Positions 36,385-47,190 of a stretch of 64,000 nucleotides of DNA are shown here, piece after piece. Under the pieces are notes generated by a model, which did no database searches, was not told the origin of the DNA, and saw nothing but the letters and a program-made list of their open reading frames with translations. Position 1 is the first letter of the stretch, and each line of letters begins with the position of its first letter. A program made the position numbers and the translations under genes. The stretch comes from JAFGPL01 sp963781805 (GTDB lineage: Bacteria > Bacteroidota > Bacteroidia > Bacteroidales > UBA10428), in contig CAWAHF010000004.1 of assembly GCA_963781805.1 (NCBI GenBank), positions 2,418,001 through 2,482,000 of the forward strand, in the 5' to 3' direction.

Positions 36385-39300
36385 ATGAAAGCAATAAAAC
36401 ATATTTTATGGATTTGGATAATTTTATTATCGAGTGAAGCAATCTCTTATACTCAGGATTTTTTAATGCCTTATACTGGTGATACAGTTATTACAACCTG
36501 TACAGGTATGATATATGATAATGGCGGACCAAATGGTAATTATACTAATAATGCAGATGGTATGATTACATTAATTCCAGATTCTCCGGATAAAAAAATT
36601 CAATTGACTTTTAACTATCTGAATTTAGATAACACAGGTGATTCGCTGCATATTTTTAATGGCACTGATCCCAGTATGCCAATGGTTGGAAGTTATAACT
36701 ATTTACTTGATACGTTTGTCTATTCTTCAAATCCTTCTGGGGCACTTACTCTTAAATTAGTCTCGGACGGAGCAGGTAATAATGAAGGATTTAATGCTTC
36801 AATCTCCTGTTTTTCAGACACTTTTCAAACAGATTTGCTAATAAACAATGTAACTCTCACCTCAGAATCTCTGGCTCCTGGTTTAATTATTGGCATAAAT
36901 ACATTATATTCAAATACAGGATATCTAATGATTCAAAATGTTATATTTAGTTATTATCTTTCTACAGACAGTGTTCTGGATGCATCGGACCAATTGTTTT
37001 ATTCGTATTCCTTAGATTATATGGGTCATGCAAGCGAATACCTTTTACAAGTATCAACCTCTATTCCTACGAATGCTACTCCAGGAAATCAATATATCAT
37101 TGCAAAAATTGATAATGCCGATCAGATAGATGAAACAAATGAATCAAATAATATTTTTTACCTCCCCGTTTTTATTCAGAATACTGTCAAGGATATTGCG
37201 ATTAGTTATGTGAATTTTTCAAATAATCTGAATTTTTCTGCCGGAAGTTCTATATCTATCTATATCGATGTGGCTAATCTAGGTCAAACAAAAATTGACA
37301 CATTTTATACAGGCTTTTATTTATCTGTTGATACTTTATTAGACAATTCTGATATCCTATTGCTATCCAAATTGAGCGCAAATCTATATTCAGGTGGTTA
37401 TAAATACATTTCAAGCAATTTTACGCTTCCTGAAGATTTACCCGTTGGCACATATTATCTTATAATCCACACTGACAATCAGAATATTATTGATGAATTG
37501 AATGAAGCTAATAATTATAAAATTTTTTATTTTAACATAGAACCAAAACAAGCTGATCTCTCTATACAAGAATATTATTCTAATAATGCTGAAATTCTTT
37601 ATAAGAATATTAATAACAGTCTGAGATATTATATTTATAATACTGGTAATTATATAATTAAAGATTTATATACAGGTTTCTACCTTTCTAAGGATGAAAT
37701 ATTAGATTCAACAGATAAATTGATTTATACTCACCATTCAAATGATATTTATAATTCTTCAAATTACTGTTCTGTAAATTTGCAGTTTAATAATCCTGAC
37801 AGTGTACCTGACGGACTTTATTTTCTTATTAGTAAAGTTGACTCACCCGATAGTATTCAGGAAAATGACGAAACGAATAATTTATTATTCCAACCCGTTC
37901 TTGTTACATCTTATGAAGCCGACATAAATTTTACTGGGATAAAACCCCTGTCAACAACCATAGCATATGGTCAATACTTTGCTGTTTCCTGCAATTATAC
38001 AAATAACAGTGCGATAACGATTAACAGTTTTTATACAAATTTTTACCTATCTAAAGATACCATCTTAAATATTCCCAATGATTCTCTACCAAATATATTA
38101 GATGATATCCCCTTAGGAAAAGATTATGTCTATTCTATCAATCCTTACTCTTCCATAACTGATAATTATAGTCTATATTTTTACGATACCATTCCATATG
38201 GTAATTATTATTTATTTGCAGTTGCTGATCCAACTCATTCGATAGACCTAGTTAATACTGCAAATAATGTAATATATACTCCCGTTAATGTAGGAGAAGC
38301 CAAATTTGATTTGAACTTAATTGGAATTGATATTCCTTTGAAGACTTTAAGAACATCTAATTCATTTAATATTAGTACTTTAATAAAAAACATGGGTAAC
38401 CAAAGTATAAGCTCTGCTTCATTAGGAATTTATTTATCAACGGATTCAATATTTGATTCAAATGACAAGTATATTCAATCATTTTATGCTTATGATCTTT
38501 ATCCTAATAACTTAATCAACACAAATACAAATGCCTACATACCTTCTGGCACACCGGACGGAGTTTATTATCTGATTGTGATTGCTGATTATTACAATAA
38601 TATTATTGAAACTAATGAAAATAATAATATTAAATATGAAAAAATTACTGTCGATAACTTTCCTGTTATTGCACCAAATCCTGAATTAGCGCTTAAAAAC
38701 TGTTACATTGAAGAAACTGATATTCCATCTGGTGCACAAATAATTTTTAAAGGTATGGCAACTAATGAAGGAAGTTCAGTCTCAGATGTAGAATTAGCGT
38801 TTTACCTTTCCGCCGATTCCATTTTGGATATTGCGGATTTAAAGAACCGTTTATTCGAATATAATTATTATTCATTGAATCAGGGCACTATATCAAATAT
38901 TACACGCTCATTTAATTTACCACAAAACATAGATACCGGTTATTATTACATTATTGCAAAAATTGATGATTATAATACTGTCTTCGAAAATGATGAAAAA
39001 AACAATATTGCACCTGTTTCAATTCATGTTAGCGAACCAACAATTGATTTGCGGATAGAAAGTATGAGTCTTAATACGTCTTTAATACTAAAAGGAAAAC
39101 CGGTAAATATTAGTTTTACTATAGGAAATGAGGGTTCATCCATTGCACCATCCTCAGATGTTATTGTATATCTTGCTACAAATTCAAAAGATACCGGAGG
39201 AATTCAACTTTATAAAAACACAGTATCTTCCATTAATCCTTCTAATTCCTCCTATTTTTCTTTCTCTATTACAATACCTGATAGTATTGATGATGGAGTA

Positions 39301-41466
39301 TATTATCTCATGGCTAAAGCAGATTATCTGAATAAAATTGAAGAAACAAATGAAAATAATAATTTAACTGCGAGGGTAGTCGGAATAATGAAGCCAGACA
39401 TAGATTTCAGAATAGATAACATCAATATTACAAATACTACAATTATACCAGGCTCAACACTAAATTTTAATTACAACTTTTATAATGAAGGTTCAACCAA
39501 TAGTATTGAAACCAAAGTGGGATATTATTTATCATCCGATACAATTTTTGATGAAAATTCAGACGAACTAATTGGGTATTATAATGTTTCCAGCTTATCC
39601 AGAAATAGTCATATTAATATTTATGGGTATCCTCAAATTCCCGGCAATTTAAGCATAGGCACGTATCGCCTTTTTCTGGTTTCAGATTATTTAAAAAATG
39701 TTCAGGAAAAATCTGAGGATAATAATATCTCGTTTGTTGACTTTGTTATCTATCCTGCATTTCTCGATCTTAAAGTGGAAAACCTAACTATAGATAAAAA
39801 CATTCTTGCATCAGGGGAACAAGTTTATTTATCATGTAACATTAGAAATATAGGTAATTCAAACGCAGGTTCCTCATATGTGGGATATTATCTTTCAAAT
39901 GATACCCTGCTGGATGCTAATGATATACTTATGGGAAGTGATTATACATATTCGCTTTATAGTAATGACTATAGCTATGAATACCAGTATCTGACTATTC
40001 CTGAAAATATGGATACAGGTAAATATTATATTATTACTATGGCAGATTATCAGAAGGTTATAAATGAGTCAAATGAGATAAATAATATTGCCTACAAAAA
40101 GATTAATGTTATTTATTCAGATGTGGATCTGTTGATGACAAATCTTTCTGTAACTAATACCAATCTTCCTAGCGGCTCTTATACTTACGTTAACTATACA
40201 CTGATAAATAATGGTACAACAGAATGTTCAACATCAGATACAAAGTTCTATATTTCGCTCGATACCATTCTGAATCCACTCGAGGATACTTACCTTGGAT
40301 ATTACTCAAATTCAAGAATTAGTGGTGGGAACTCCAGAACAATAAATGCATATGTATCCATAGCTTCAACAATTAAAACAGGGACATACTATTTATTTGC
40401 AGTAGCAGATATGTTGAATACTGTATCAGAAACTAATGAATCAAACAATTCTATGAGAATATTAGTTAACATTACTGAAACCTTTGTCGATTTGGTTATT
40501 ACGGATGCTTCGGTCCAGGGAAATAATCTTTATCCGGGAGATTATACAACCCTTTATTATTACATAAGAAATCTCGGTAATAAAGAGTCTAGTTCCAGTT
40601 ATTCAAGGTTTTATCTATCCAACGATACTGTATATGATAGTAATGATTTATACATTTCTGAACAATATAACAGCTATGTTAGTTCCAACAGTCACAGAAA
40701 TTATAGTACTGGCATAAATTTACCATATGGTTCAATGAATAATCAGTGTTATATTCTCATTATTGCAGATTATAATAATAACAATAACGAAAAAAATGAA
40801 AATAATAATGTTAAAGCCATTCCTATTACATTTAATCCTGTCTGGAATACTGATCTTAAATCAGGCTGGGATACACATAATGGATATTATTACTCTCCGG
40901 GAGATACTCTAAAATGCACATTTTTCTTTTCCTATTCTGGTTTGGATTCTATCTCACCTTTTAGTATTGGATATTATCTCTCAACTGATGAATTTCAGGA
41001 TATAACTGATTATTTTTTCTATCAAACTGAAATTATTGGTCCATTTACAGATACAATAATAGAAACGAATGCTGTATTGATATTGCCTGACACTTTAGAA
41101 GCAGGAAATTATAAAGTGTTAGGGGTAATCGACCCATTTAATTTTATACAAGAAGTAGATGAAAACAACAATACTCAAGCATTCAATATTGAATTGACTC
41201 AATTACCAGAATATTTTAATGAAGAATCTTTTAGCGGAACAAACTTTTACCCTAATCCTGTTACAAATTATTTCCATTTGTTAAATAAAAATAATTACCA
41301 ATACATTAAAATCTTCAATTCTTCCGGAATTCAAATTATGAATTGTAAATTATACAAAGATTTGAACACAATTGATGTTTCAAATTTGTTGCCAGGAAAT
41401 TATACGGTTCAATTAATTGGCAATCAAAGAACAGAACAATTACGATTTGTAAAAGTGAAGAACTAA
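36385..41466 (+). CDS. Giant secreted CUB + CARDB-repeat protein, T9SS cargo
   Basis: Extracellular protein of 1693 aa. After a signal peptide (1-24) comes a CUB-like domain (about 27-143, LHIFNGTDP, GFNASISC). About twelve CARDB repeats of 115-125 aa follow, starting near 150, 270, 388, 511, 640, 770, 890, 1010, 1130, 1250, 1370 and 1490. Each has an opening DL-x-I/V strand, a FYLS-x-D motif, and a closing D-x-x-N-x-I-x-E-x-(N/D)E-x-NN segment. The C-terminus is a T9SS sorting domain (about 1610-1693, FYPNPVTNYFHL, DVSNLLPGNYTV). CARDB domains are adhesive or spacer modules. A cell-surface adhesin or gliding-type role is inference. The repeats are divergent, arguing against recent amplification. 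Confidence 0.88.
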   Translation: MKAIKHILWIWIILLSSEAISYTQDFLMPYTGDTVITTCTGMIYDNGGPNGNYTNNADGMITLIPDSPDKKIQLTFNYLNLDNTGDSLHIFNGTDPSMPMVGSYNYLLDTFVYSSNPSGALTLKLVSDGAGNNEGFNASISCFSDTFQTDLLINNVTLTSESLAPGLIIGINTLYSNTGYLMIQNVIFSYYLSTDSVLDASDQLFYSYSLDYMGHASEYLLQVSTSIPTNATPGNQYIIAKIDNADQIDETNESNNIFYLPVFIQNTVKDIAISYVNFSNNLNFSAGSSISIYIDVANLGQTKIDTFYTGFYLSVDTLLDNSDILLLSKLSANLYSGGYKYISSNFTLPEDLPVGTYYLIIHTDNQNIIDELNEANNYKIFYFNIEPKQADLSIQEYYSNNAEILYKNINNSLRYYIYNTGNYIIKDLYTGFYLSKDEILDSTDKLIYTHHSNDIYNSSNYCSVNLQFNNPDSVPDGLYFLISKVDSPDSIQENDETNNLLFQPVLVTSYEADINFTGIKPLSTTIAYGQYFAVSCNYTNNSAITINSFYTNFYLSKDTILNIPNDSLPNILDDIPLGKDYVYSINPYSSITDNYSLYFYDTIPYGNYYLFAVADPTHSIDLVNTANNVIYTPVNVGEAKFDLNLIGIDIPLKTLRTSNSFNISTLIKNMGNQSISSASLGIYLSTDSIFDSNDKYIQSFYAYDLYPNNLINTNTNAYIPSGTPDGVYYLIVIADYYNNIIETNENNNIKYEKITVDNFPVIAPNPELALKNCYIEETDIPSGAQIIFKGMATNEGSSVSDVELAFYLSADSILDIADLKNRLFEYNYYSLNQGTISNITRSFNLPQNIDTGYYYIIAKIDDYNTVFENDEKNNIAPVSIHVSEPTIDLRIESMSLNTSLILKGKPVNISFTIGNEGSSIAPSSDVIVYLATNSKDTGGIQLYKNTVSSINPSNSSYFSFSITIPDSIDDGVYYLMAKADYLNKIEETNENNNLTARVVGIMKPDIDFRIDNINITNTTIIPGSTLNFNYNFYNEGSTNSIETKVGYYLSSDTIFDENSDELIGYYNVSSLSRNSHINIYGYPQIPGNLSIGTYRLFLVSDYLKNVQEKSEDNNISFVDFVIYPAFLDLKVENLTIDKNILASGEQVYLSCNIRNIGNSNAGSSYVGYYLSNDTLLDANDILMGSDYTYSLYSNDYSYEYQYLTIPENMDTGKYYIITMADYQKVINESNEINNIAYKKINVIYSDVDLLMTNLSVTNTNLPSGSYTYVNYTLINNGTTECSTSDTKFYISLDTILNPLEDTYLGYYSNSRISGGNSRTINAYVSIASTIKTGTYYLFAVADMLNTVSETNESNNSMRILVNITETFVDLVITDASVQGNNLYPGDYTTLYYYIRNLGNKESSSSYSRFYLSNDTVYDSNDLYISEQYNSYVSSNSHRNYSTGINLPYGSMNNQCYILIIADYNNNNNEKNENNNVKAIPITFNPVWNTDLKSGWDTHNGYYYSPGDTLKCTFFFSYSGLDSISPFSIGYYLSTDEFQDITDYFFYQTEIIGPFTDTIIETNAVLILPDTLEAGNYKVLGVIDPFNFIQEVDENNNTQAFNIELTQLPEYFNEESFSGTNFYPNPVTNYFHLLNKNNYQYIKIFNSSGIQIMNCKLYKDLNTIDVSNLLPGNYTVQLIGNQRTEQLRFVKVKN

Positions 41467-41517
41467 AATTAATTTTTGATTTTAATTCTATACAAATATC
41501 TTATCTATATATATGAT

Positions 41518-41557
41518 TTTACAATATACCGGGACATGCATCCTGGTATATTGTAAA
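41518..41557. terminator. Long hairpin between two giant convergent genes
   Basis: A 17-bp stem (41518-41534 with 41541-41557, one G-T pair) closes a 6-base loop. It starts with TTT and ends with AAA, so each strand shows a short T run only. Its place 51 bases after one stop and 74 before the other fits a bidirectional terminator or mRNA 3'-end stabiliser. Confidence 0.7.
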
Positions 41558-41631
41558 GATCTAAAAGATCATAAATCATAAATCCAAAATATCAGTGTTA
41601 TACTTGACTAGTCAAGATCGAAATAAGACTT

Positions 41632-44600
41632 TTATCTCATTAAAACCACCTTTTCCACCATATCGCCACATTGTATGATATAACTTCCATTATCAAAATG
41701 CGACAAATCAAGACGGATATCTGAATCGCGTTTATCCGGTTTTATTTTCAATAATTGTCTTCCGAATAGATCATATACTTCAATAGATTCATTCAAATGA
41801 CCATTCAAACGGACAAACACAATACCTTCAGAAGGATTTGGATAAAGCGTAAGTGACTCTGAAGTGCTTCCGAACCCGTGGTCATTAATTTTCGTGTAGG
41901 GTGCTGTAATCCAATTCTCTCCAAAATGATTGTCAAGCTCAAGACTTTTCAGAACCAATACTTCACCCAAATTGTAGGATGCAGGAGGCCATGGCGCCTC
42001 AGGTTCATATTTCACCTGATCCACAATAATCCCATAATTATCCGTCAATTGAATCTTTTCACCCTGGTTTGACAGACTGCCATCGGTCCATTGCATTATT
42101 CTGCCTGGGTATGACTGCCAGGCAGTGTTATATAAATCTTTAACAAGGATAATCCTTCCTCCCGGATATAAAACCGTTCCTGATGGAAAATTAAATGTAA
42201 TCCCTTTCGTAATCTTATAACCCGAAATATCCAGTAAGTTCTCTGTTGGATTAAGAATAGCCAAATACTCTGATTCTTCACTATAGCTAAAAGGATTATA
42301 AAATATATTGCAAAACATCAGATGTGGCTCTCCGCTAAAATTATGATAATAAGCGCCCAAATCTGTATACCCACCAACGGCATCAGATGAATTTATGCAG
42401 GGTGAACCGGCAAGTAAATGAAAGTCAAATTTATTGGGACTGGTAAACAATGGATTTCCAAAAATATTTGAATTCCCATCAGGAAGAGAATCGTTATCTG
42501 AAAGGCTATTAGAAATAGTCATAGATGACATATTATCAGCATAATAAGATCTATCATAACTGTTAGAGAAAATGCAATTGGAAATTTTAACGTTTCCTCC
42601 TGCACTTCCTGCATTTTTTTCAAAACAAGACACAGGAATATTATCACTGTAAAATGTACAGTGATCTACAGTAACACGGCACGAATCTTTCAATCCAAGC
42701 CCCAGATTGCAGTTAACGAAGGTGCTATGACTCACATTAACGGATGACTGCTGCCCTACCGATACACCTTTGTCCGTAATATCATATACCAACACACTAT
42801 CAATCATTATATTTCTGGCCTTTTCTCCTATATCTATCCCATCACTGTTAAATCCTAACAAGCCATGAATGATACTATTTCTGATAATCCCATTTTCTAC
42901 ATCATCATAATCAATTCCATCTGTATCGGGTTGGTCATTCCCCCTGAATGTACAATTCTCAATCCTTGCCTTGCCATATTTTATGTTGATTAAATCTCCA
43001 ACAACCTCCGAATGTAAAGAACTATTGGTAAGGGTAATATCCGAATAACGTCCTGCAATAGGATTATCATGCACATTTTCGATAATCAGATGATCCAGTT
43101 TCAGGTTAGCTTTATAGGCAGAAATGGCAGCAACTTCGTAAACAGGAACAGGACCTTTGGATGCATTTTCAATAGTTACGTATGAAAAATGAGAGGTGTC
43201 GGGAGTGTTTAAAAAACAAATGGCGCCCCAGCTTTTATCATTATAATCAGGATTAAGCTTAAATGTTATTCTTTCTCCAACAGTTCCAACGGCATCAATT
43301 TTACCGTTAACAAAAATATTAGCTTCCGGTGGCATATATATCTCAACTCCGGGATCAATTGTAAGGCTAACACCTGGTTGTACTGTTATATTTCCCTGGG
43401 CGACATAAGGTGAGCAATCCTTGTTTAAACTCATATTCTGGCTAATAACTGCCGGTAAAATACATTTCCCATCCGATTGGTATATAGCTGTCAGACTAAG
43501 CTCGCCCGATAAAGTAACCTTGTAGTCCCTGTTTGTTGAAATAATATTTGACTCATCAGGCTGATTGCTAACGAGTTCAATATTAAAACTCAAATCGGAA
43601 CTATTTACTGCGGCCTGGTGAATTTCAACTGCGATTACATTTTTACCTTGTTTAAACAGTGCTGCGTCCAAATGATATGAGGTAAACTGCGCCTCCTGTG
43701 GTGTTCCCAGAGCTATGGAAGCAAGCGTTTGATAATCTATTGTACCGCATCCCATGTTTAACCTAAGTGCTTCATGACCATTAATATAGACTATTGCTCC
43801 ATCATCGTATAATATATTTACAGAAAATTTTTTACCGGATATATCCGATTGGGTAAGTTTAAATTCTTTTCTGAAATAACTGGTGATATATTTATTATTC
43901 GCTACACTTCCATAACTGATAACGGTTTGCTCATCGCCATCGCCATAACCCAATTCTGCAGCTCCTTCAGACCATGTATTATCATTATAGGCAGTATCTG
44001 TCCATGATGTTCCCAAATCAGTCCCTTGATCGAAATATTTCCATGATGCATCTTGAGGTATAATGGTTTTTGAAGATTTAACCGAATTGCTCCAGCCCTT
44101 AAATTGGTAACCAGGCTTTTCCTGGGCTACAAGTTCAATCTGAACATCTTTCGGGTAATATCCAAACCATTCCGACTCGGGAATTTTCAGGCCATTAAAG
44201 GTAAGCGCTCCGCCATTTACAGGAGAAACGGCTAAATTTAATTGGACACTTTCACTAAATCCATAACTCATTAGGTTGTTCAGCAATACCTGTGTTCTGG
44301 AATCGGCAAATGATTTAAGATTGCACACTTCATCATACCAATATTCCAGCGATGGCATTGCGTTTCCATACGTTGAAGTTGTACCCAGCCATCTGTTAAT
44401 ATGTTCCGGCATCTCATCTTCAATCAAAAGTTGGTGTTTATCAATTAATTTTTTAATCCGAATGGGATTGAATGTTGTATACAAATGATCTGCCAGCTTT
44501 TCACCAAAATATTCCTTGTATCCCTGATTCTGCATTAGTTGCCAGAAAGGCCAGACGGTTTGACCGGTATAATAATTAATCAAATCCGAAGTAGGAGAGA

Positions 44601-46149
44601 AAAAACCTCTGTCGAGATCGGCAATAATCCATTTCCACTTTCCACTTCCTTTTGGTTTCCAGGCCATTATATTATGATTGATAGAGGAATTGCGGCAGGC
44701 AATTTCGGTGCAAAGCAATTCCGTAAAATTCTCAATATCCATAATCTTCGCCAACGAATCAAAATTGGTTTGTGCAGACAGATCTTTGGAATAAAGTGTT
44801 ATTAACTTATTGTATTCATCCAGGCTACCAGCTTCAGCATAATCTTCATTTTCTACCATGTCAAAGGTTCCATTTGCCAGATTATGGTTTTTAGCTATAA
44901 AATCTTCATCAACCTTTTCCCTGATATTATGAATTCCCATATACTGACCATTAATATATACCACACAGGCTCTGAATCCAATACGGTCTATATTCATATT
45001 AAGCGCAGTGGAGTTTTGCATCATACCGTCTCTGAACAATGTATAACTCCAGTCGCTACCTGACGCCCGTAACGCAAAGGTTTTATAACTTTTCCGTTCT
45101 TTATCATAAATTAAGGGAAAATCAAGATTGCCGGAGCCATAGCGTTTTCTGAAGTAAATTCCCAACATTTTTTGTGGTAACTGCCAGGAATGTAGTCCAT
45201 TGATTTTAGCACCAGCCCTCTCATTAAAACCTGCCCTGTCGCTACCATTGTTTTCAAAGATCTCAATATTGACAGGCACTTCCCAATCAGGTTTAAAATT
45301 CTGCGCATAAATTCCGGTGGTGGGATCCCAGAAGTTTTCAGGATTCGAAGCAATAGATACCACAGGCAGATTACCGGATTGAAAATGTTCATTCAGAAAA
45401 TAGGATTGGGTAACAACCGGTCCGGGAATTTGGTCTGTCTTGAAAATTCGTGCTCTAACAATGGTAGTGGAATTTATATTTATAGGATTGGTATATTCAG
45501 CAGCTGCTTCATCAGGTTCTGAACCATCCAGGGTATAGCGAATTGTACCTCCCATGGAGGTGGATAACCCGACACTCAATGGAGATGTATATAAGCCGCC
45601 ATTCTTATAAAATTCAGGCACACTGAAAACAATATCTTTAAAAGCCGGTGTGTTGTTCGATGCCCCTGGTGTAGGCTGGCTAAAATAAGACCATTGGTTT
45701 CCACCGTCAGGGAACCGGCCGATGGAAATATCTGTGCTCTGTGTTTTGTAATGAATTGAATCAACGAGTATCCCAATGGGTGAAAATACTCCTATTTCCT
45801 CACCAATCTGGGCCAGCTTAAAACTTGCATGCAGAGCTGTATCTTTTCCATCTGTCCAGATTATTATATATGCACCCGGTGCTATAATTGCGTCAACGGG
45901 AATTTTCCATTTGGCAGGAATATCAAGATTATCGGTAATATAGTATCCTTTAAGATTTATTGCAACACTGCCGGAATTATATAATTCCAACCAGTCGGAA
46001 TTATCCTGAAAATCAGGATCTTCATTCAATGAGGAATTGGAAGCAAGAAATTCATTAATCAATATCTGGCAATATGAGTTGGAGGTAACTAAACTAAATG
46101 ATAATAAAAGCGGTAGTAAAAAAAGAATTTTGTGAGAATTGTTTTTCAT
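41632..46149 (-). CDS. Giant secreted CotH-kinase / lamin-tail / beta-helix protein, T9SS cargo
   Basis: Extracellular protein of 1505 aa. I start at the ATG giving MKNNSHKILFLLPLLL, a signal peptide; an upstream in-frame ATG at 46224 would add 25 polar residues before it. Domains: lamin-tail domain about 30-150 (ILINEFLASNSS, WLELYNSG); chitobiase C-terminal-like/FN3 domain about 175-250 (GGTIRYTLDGSEPD); CotH domain about 260-600 (YMGIHNIREKVDEDFI, WKWIIADLDRGFF); galactose-binding-like region about 690-840; parallel beta-helix about 900-1260; second lamin-tail domain about 1285-1390; T9SS sorting domain about 1425-1505 (LYPNPSEGIVFVRL). CotH proteins are kinases of spore-coat proteins in Bacillus. 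Whether this exported version is active is unknown. Confidence 0.85.
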   Translation of the reverse strand: MKNNSHKILFLLPLLLSFSLVTSNSYCQILINEFLASNSSLNEDPDFQDNSDWLELYNSGSVAINLKGYYITDNLDIPAKWKIPVDAIIAPGAYIIIWTDGKDTALHASFKLAQIGEEIGVFSPIGILVDSIHYKTQSTDISIGRFPDGGNQWSYFSQPTPGASNNTPAFKDIVFSVPEFYKNGGLYTSPLSVGLSTSMGGTIRYTLDGSEPDEAAAEYTNPININSTTIVRARIFKTDQIPGPVVTQSYFLNEHFQSGNLPVVSIASNPENFWDPTTGIYAQNFKPDWEVPVNIEIFENNGSDRAGFNERAGAKINGLHSWQLPQKMLGIYFRKRYGSGNLDFPLIYDKERKSYKTFALRASGSDWSYTLFRDGMMQNSTALNMNIDRIGFRACVVYINGQYMGIHNIREKVDEDFIAKNHNLANGTFDMVENEDYAEAGSLDEYNKLITLYSKDLSAQTNFDSLAKIMDIENFTELLCTEIACRNSSINHNIMAWKPKGSGKWKWIIADLDRGFFSPTSDLINYYTGQTVWPFWQLMQNQGYKEYFGEKLADHLYTTFNPIRIKKLIDKHQLLIEDEMPEHINRWLGTTSTYGNAMPSLEYWYDEVCNLKSFADSRTQVLLNNLMSYGFSESVQLNLAVSPVNGGALTFNGLKIPESEWFGYYPKDVQIELVAQEKPGYQFKGWSNSVKSSKTIIPQDASWKYFDQGTDLGTSWTDTAYNDNTWSEGAAELGYGDGDEQTVISYGSVANNKYITSYFRKEFKLTQSDISGKKFSVNILYDDGAIVYINGHEALRLNMGCGTIDYQTLASIALGTPQEAQFTSYHLDAALFKQGKNVIAVEIHQAAVNSSDLSFNIELVSNQPDESNIISTNRDYKVTLSGELSLTAIYQSDGKCILPAVISQNMSLNKDCSPYVAQGNITVQPGVSLTIDPGVEIYMPPEANIFVNGKIDAVGTVGERITFKLNPDYNDKSWGAICFLNTPDTSHFSYVTIENASKGPVPVYEVAAISAYKANLKLDHLIIENVHDNPIAGRYSDITLTNSSLHSEVVGDLINIKYGKARIENCTFRGNDQPDTDGIDYDDVENGIIRNSIIHGLLGFNSDGIDIGEKARNIMIDSVLVYDITDKGVSVGQQSSVNVSHSTFVNCNLGLGLKDSCRVTVDHCTFYSDNIPVSCFEKNAGSAGGNVKISNCIFSNSYDRSYYADNMSSMTISNSLSDNDSLPDGNSNIFGNPLFTSPNKFDFHLLAGSPCINSSDAVGGYTDLGAYYHNFSGEPHLMFCNIFYNPFSYSEESEYLAILNPTENLLDISGYKITKGITFNFPSGTVLYPGGRIILVKDLYNTAWQSYPGRIMQWTDGSLSNQGEKIQLTDNYGIIVDQVKYEPEAPWPPASYNLGEVLVLKSLELDNHFGENWITAPYTKINDHGFGSTSESLTLYPNPSEGIVFVRLNGHLNESIEVYDLFGRQLLKIKPDKRDSDIRLDLSHFDNGSYIIQCGDMVEKVVLMR

Positions 46150-46221
46150 TGAAATTAGTTTAATAAATATGTCATAATCCTTACAATCTAAACGTTCGAC
46201 TGAGTTTGGAAAATGAAGATG

Positions 46222-46229
46222 CAAAAATA
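46222..46229 (-). promoter_or_regulatory. Candidate -7 box TATTTTTG of the CotH gene
   Basis: Minus-strand TAnnTTTG match 73 bases upstream of the preferred ATG at 46149. A start near 46215 would exclude the upstream ATG at 46224, supporting the chosen start. Confidence 0.45.
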
Positions 46230-46518
46230 TATATTCTTATAATTATTATTGAATTTTAATTGGTAAAAGCACAGGTTAATCATTGAACAAAAAAAAATTG
46301 GTAAATGTTGCTAATGATTGAAATTAATTTTGTACAGGTTAGTTAGGCAAAATCTTTTACGATAAACGATCATTTAAGTTTTATTAAAAATGTTAAAACT
46401 TCGATAACCCAATAATTCAGTAATCACAACATCCCGAGGCGGAATTTTAAATAAAAAACAGATTTAAGGAATACTCCAGTAAAACAGTCCTAACTTTGAA
46501 AAAAAATCCTGAATAAAA
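46230..46518. other. Divergent intergenic region, no gene seen
   Basis: Space between the divergent CotH and Rossmann oxidoreductase genes (369 bases counted from the preferred CotH start). It contains one promoter box for each direction and nothing else I can support. Confidence 0.45.
46491..46498 (+). promoter_or_regulatory. Candidate -7 box TAACTTTG of the oxidoreductase/nitroreductase operon
   Basis: TAnnTTTG match 20 bases before the ATG at 46519. Confidence 0.45.
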
Positions 46519-47190
46519 ATGGAAAACAGAACAGCTTTGGTTTTTGGCGCAACAGGGCTTGTCGGAGGTTATCTGCTTGAAGAGCTGGTAAATATTGATG
46601 TTTATCAGAAAATAACAGTATTCAGCCGACGTGAGCCCTTAGTTAAGAATGAAAAGATAAAGGTGATATTGAATAACCTTGAAAATCTTGAAGAAATCTC
46701 GGAATTGATCACCGGTCATGATTTATTTTGCTGTTTGGGCACTACCATTAAGAAAGCAGGATCCCAGGAAGCTTTTAAAAAAGTTGATCTTCTCCTGCCT
46801 TCAAAATTAGCGGAGATTGGCAGTCGTAATCATGTACACAATTTTGTAGTGATTTCGTCAATTGGTGCAAAGGAAAATACACGAAATTTCTATTTACAAG
46901 TAAAAGGATTGATGGAACAGGAAGTTATGAAATACTCCTTTGAACATATTGTTATAGTGAGGCCTTCATTACTCCTGGGAGATCGACAGGAATATCGTTT
47001 TGGAGAATCAGCTGGCAAAACTATAATGCCTCTTATTAATTTGTTTTTGAACGGCCGGTTAAGAAAATACCGCCCCATTCATGGTCGTAATGTAGCCAAA
47101 GCCATGATTAGCCTGGCATTATTCCCGCGAAAGCAGATAATATATGAATCGGATGAGCTAAATGATCTATTGAATACAACTACCTTATGA
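46519..47190 (+). CDS. NAD(P)-binding Rossmann oxidoreductase (Tip30/HTATIP2-like)
   Basis: Atypical short-chain dehydrogenase-like protein of 223 aa. It opens with the nucleotide-binding motif VFGATGLVGGYLL (residues 8-20). FCCLGTTIKKAGSQEAF (about 74-90) and a serine pair FVVISSIGA with downstream YLQVKGLMEQ follow, where the Y-x-x-x-K arrangement matches the SDR pattern. The family includes HTATIP2 and many bacterial proteins of unknown substrate. The stop overlaps the next start by four bases (ATGA), so it is co-translated with a nitroreductase; both may use NAD(P)H on related substrates. Confidence 0.88.
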   Translation: MENRTALVFGATGLVGGYLLEELVNIDVYQKITVFSRREPLVKNEKIKVILNNLENLEEISELITGHDLFCCLGTTIKKAGSQEAFKKVDLLLPSKLAEIGSRNHVHNFVVISSIGAKENTRNFYLQVKGLMEQEVMKYSFEHIVIVRPSLLLGDRQEYRFGESAGKTIMPLINLFLNGRLRKYRPIHGRNVAKAMISLALFPRKQIIYESDELNDLLNTTTL

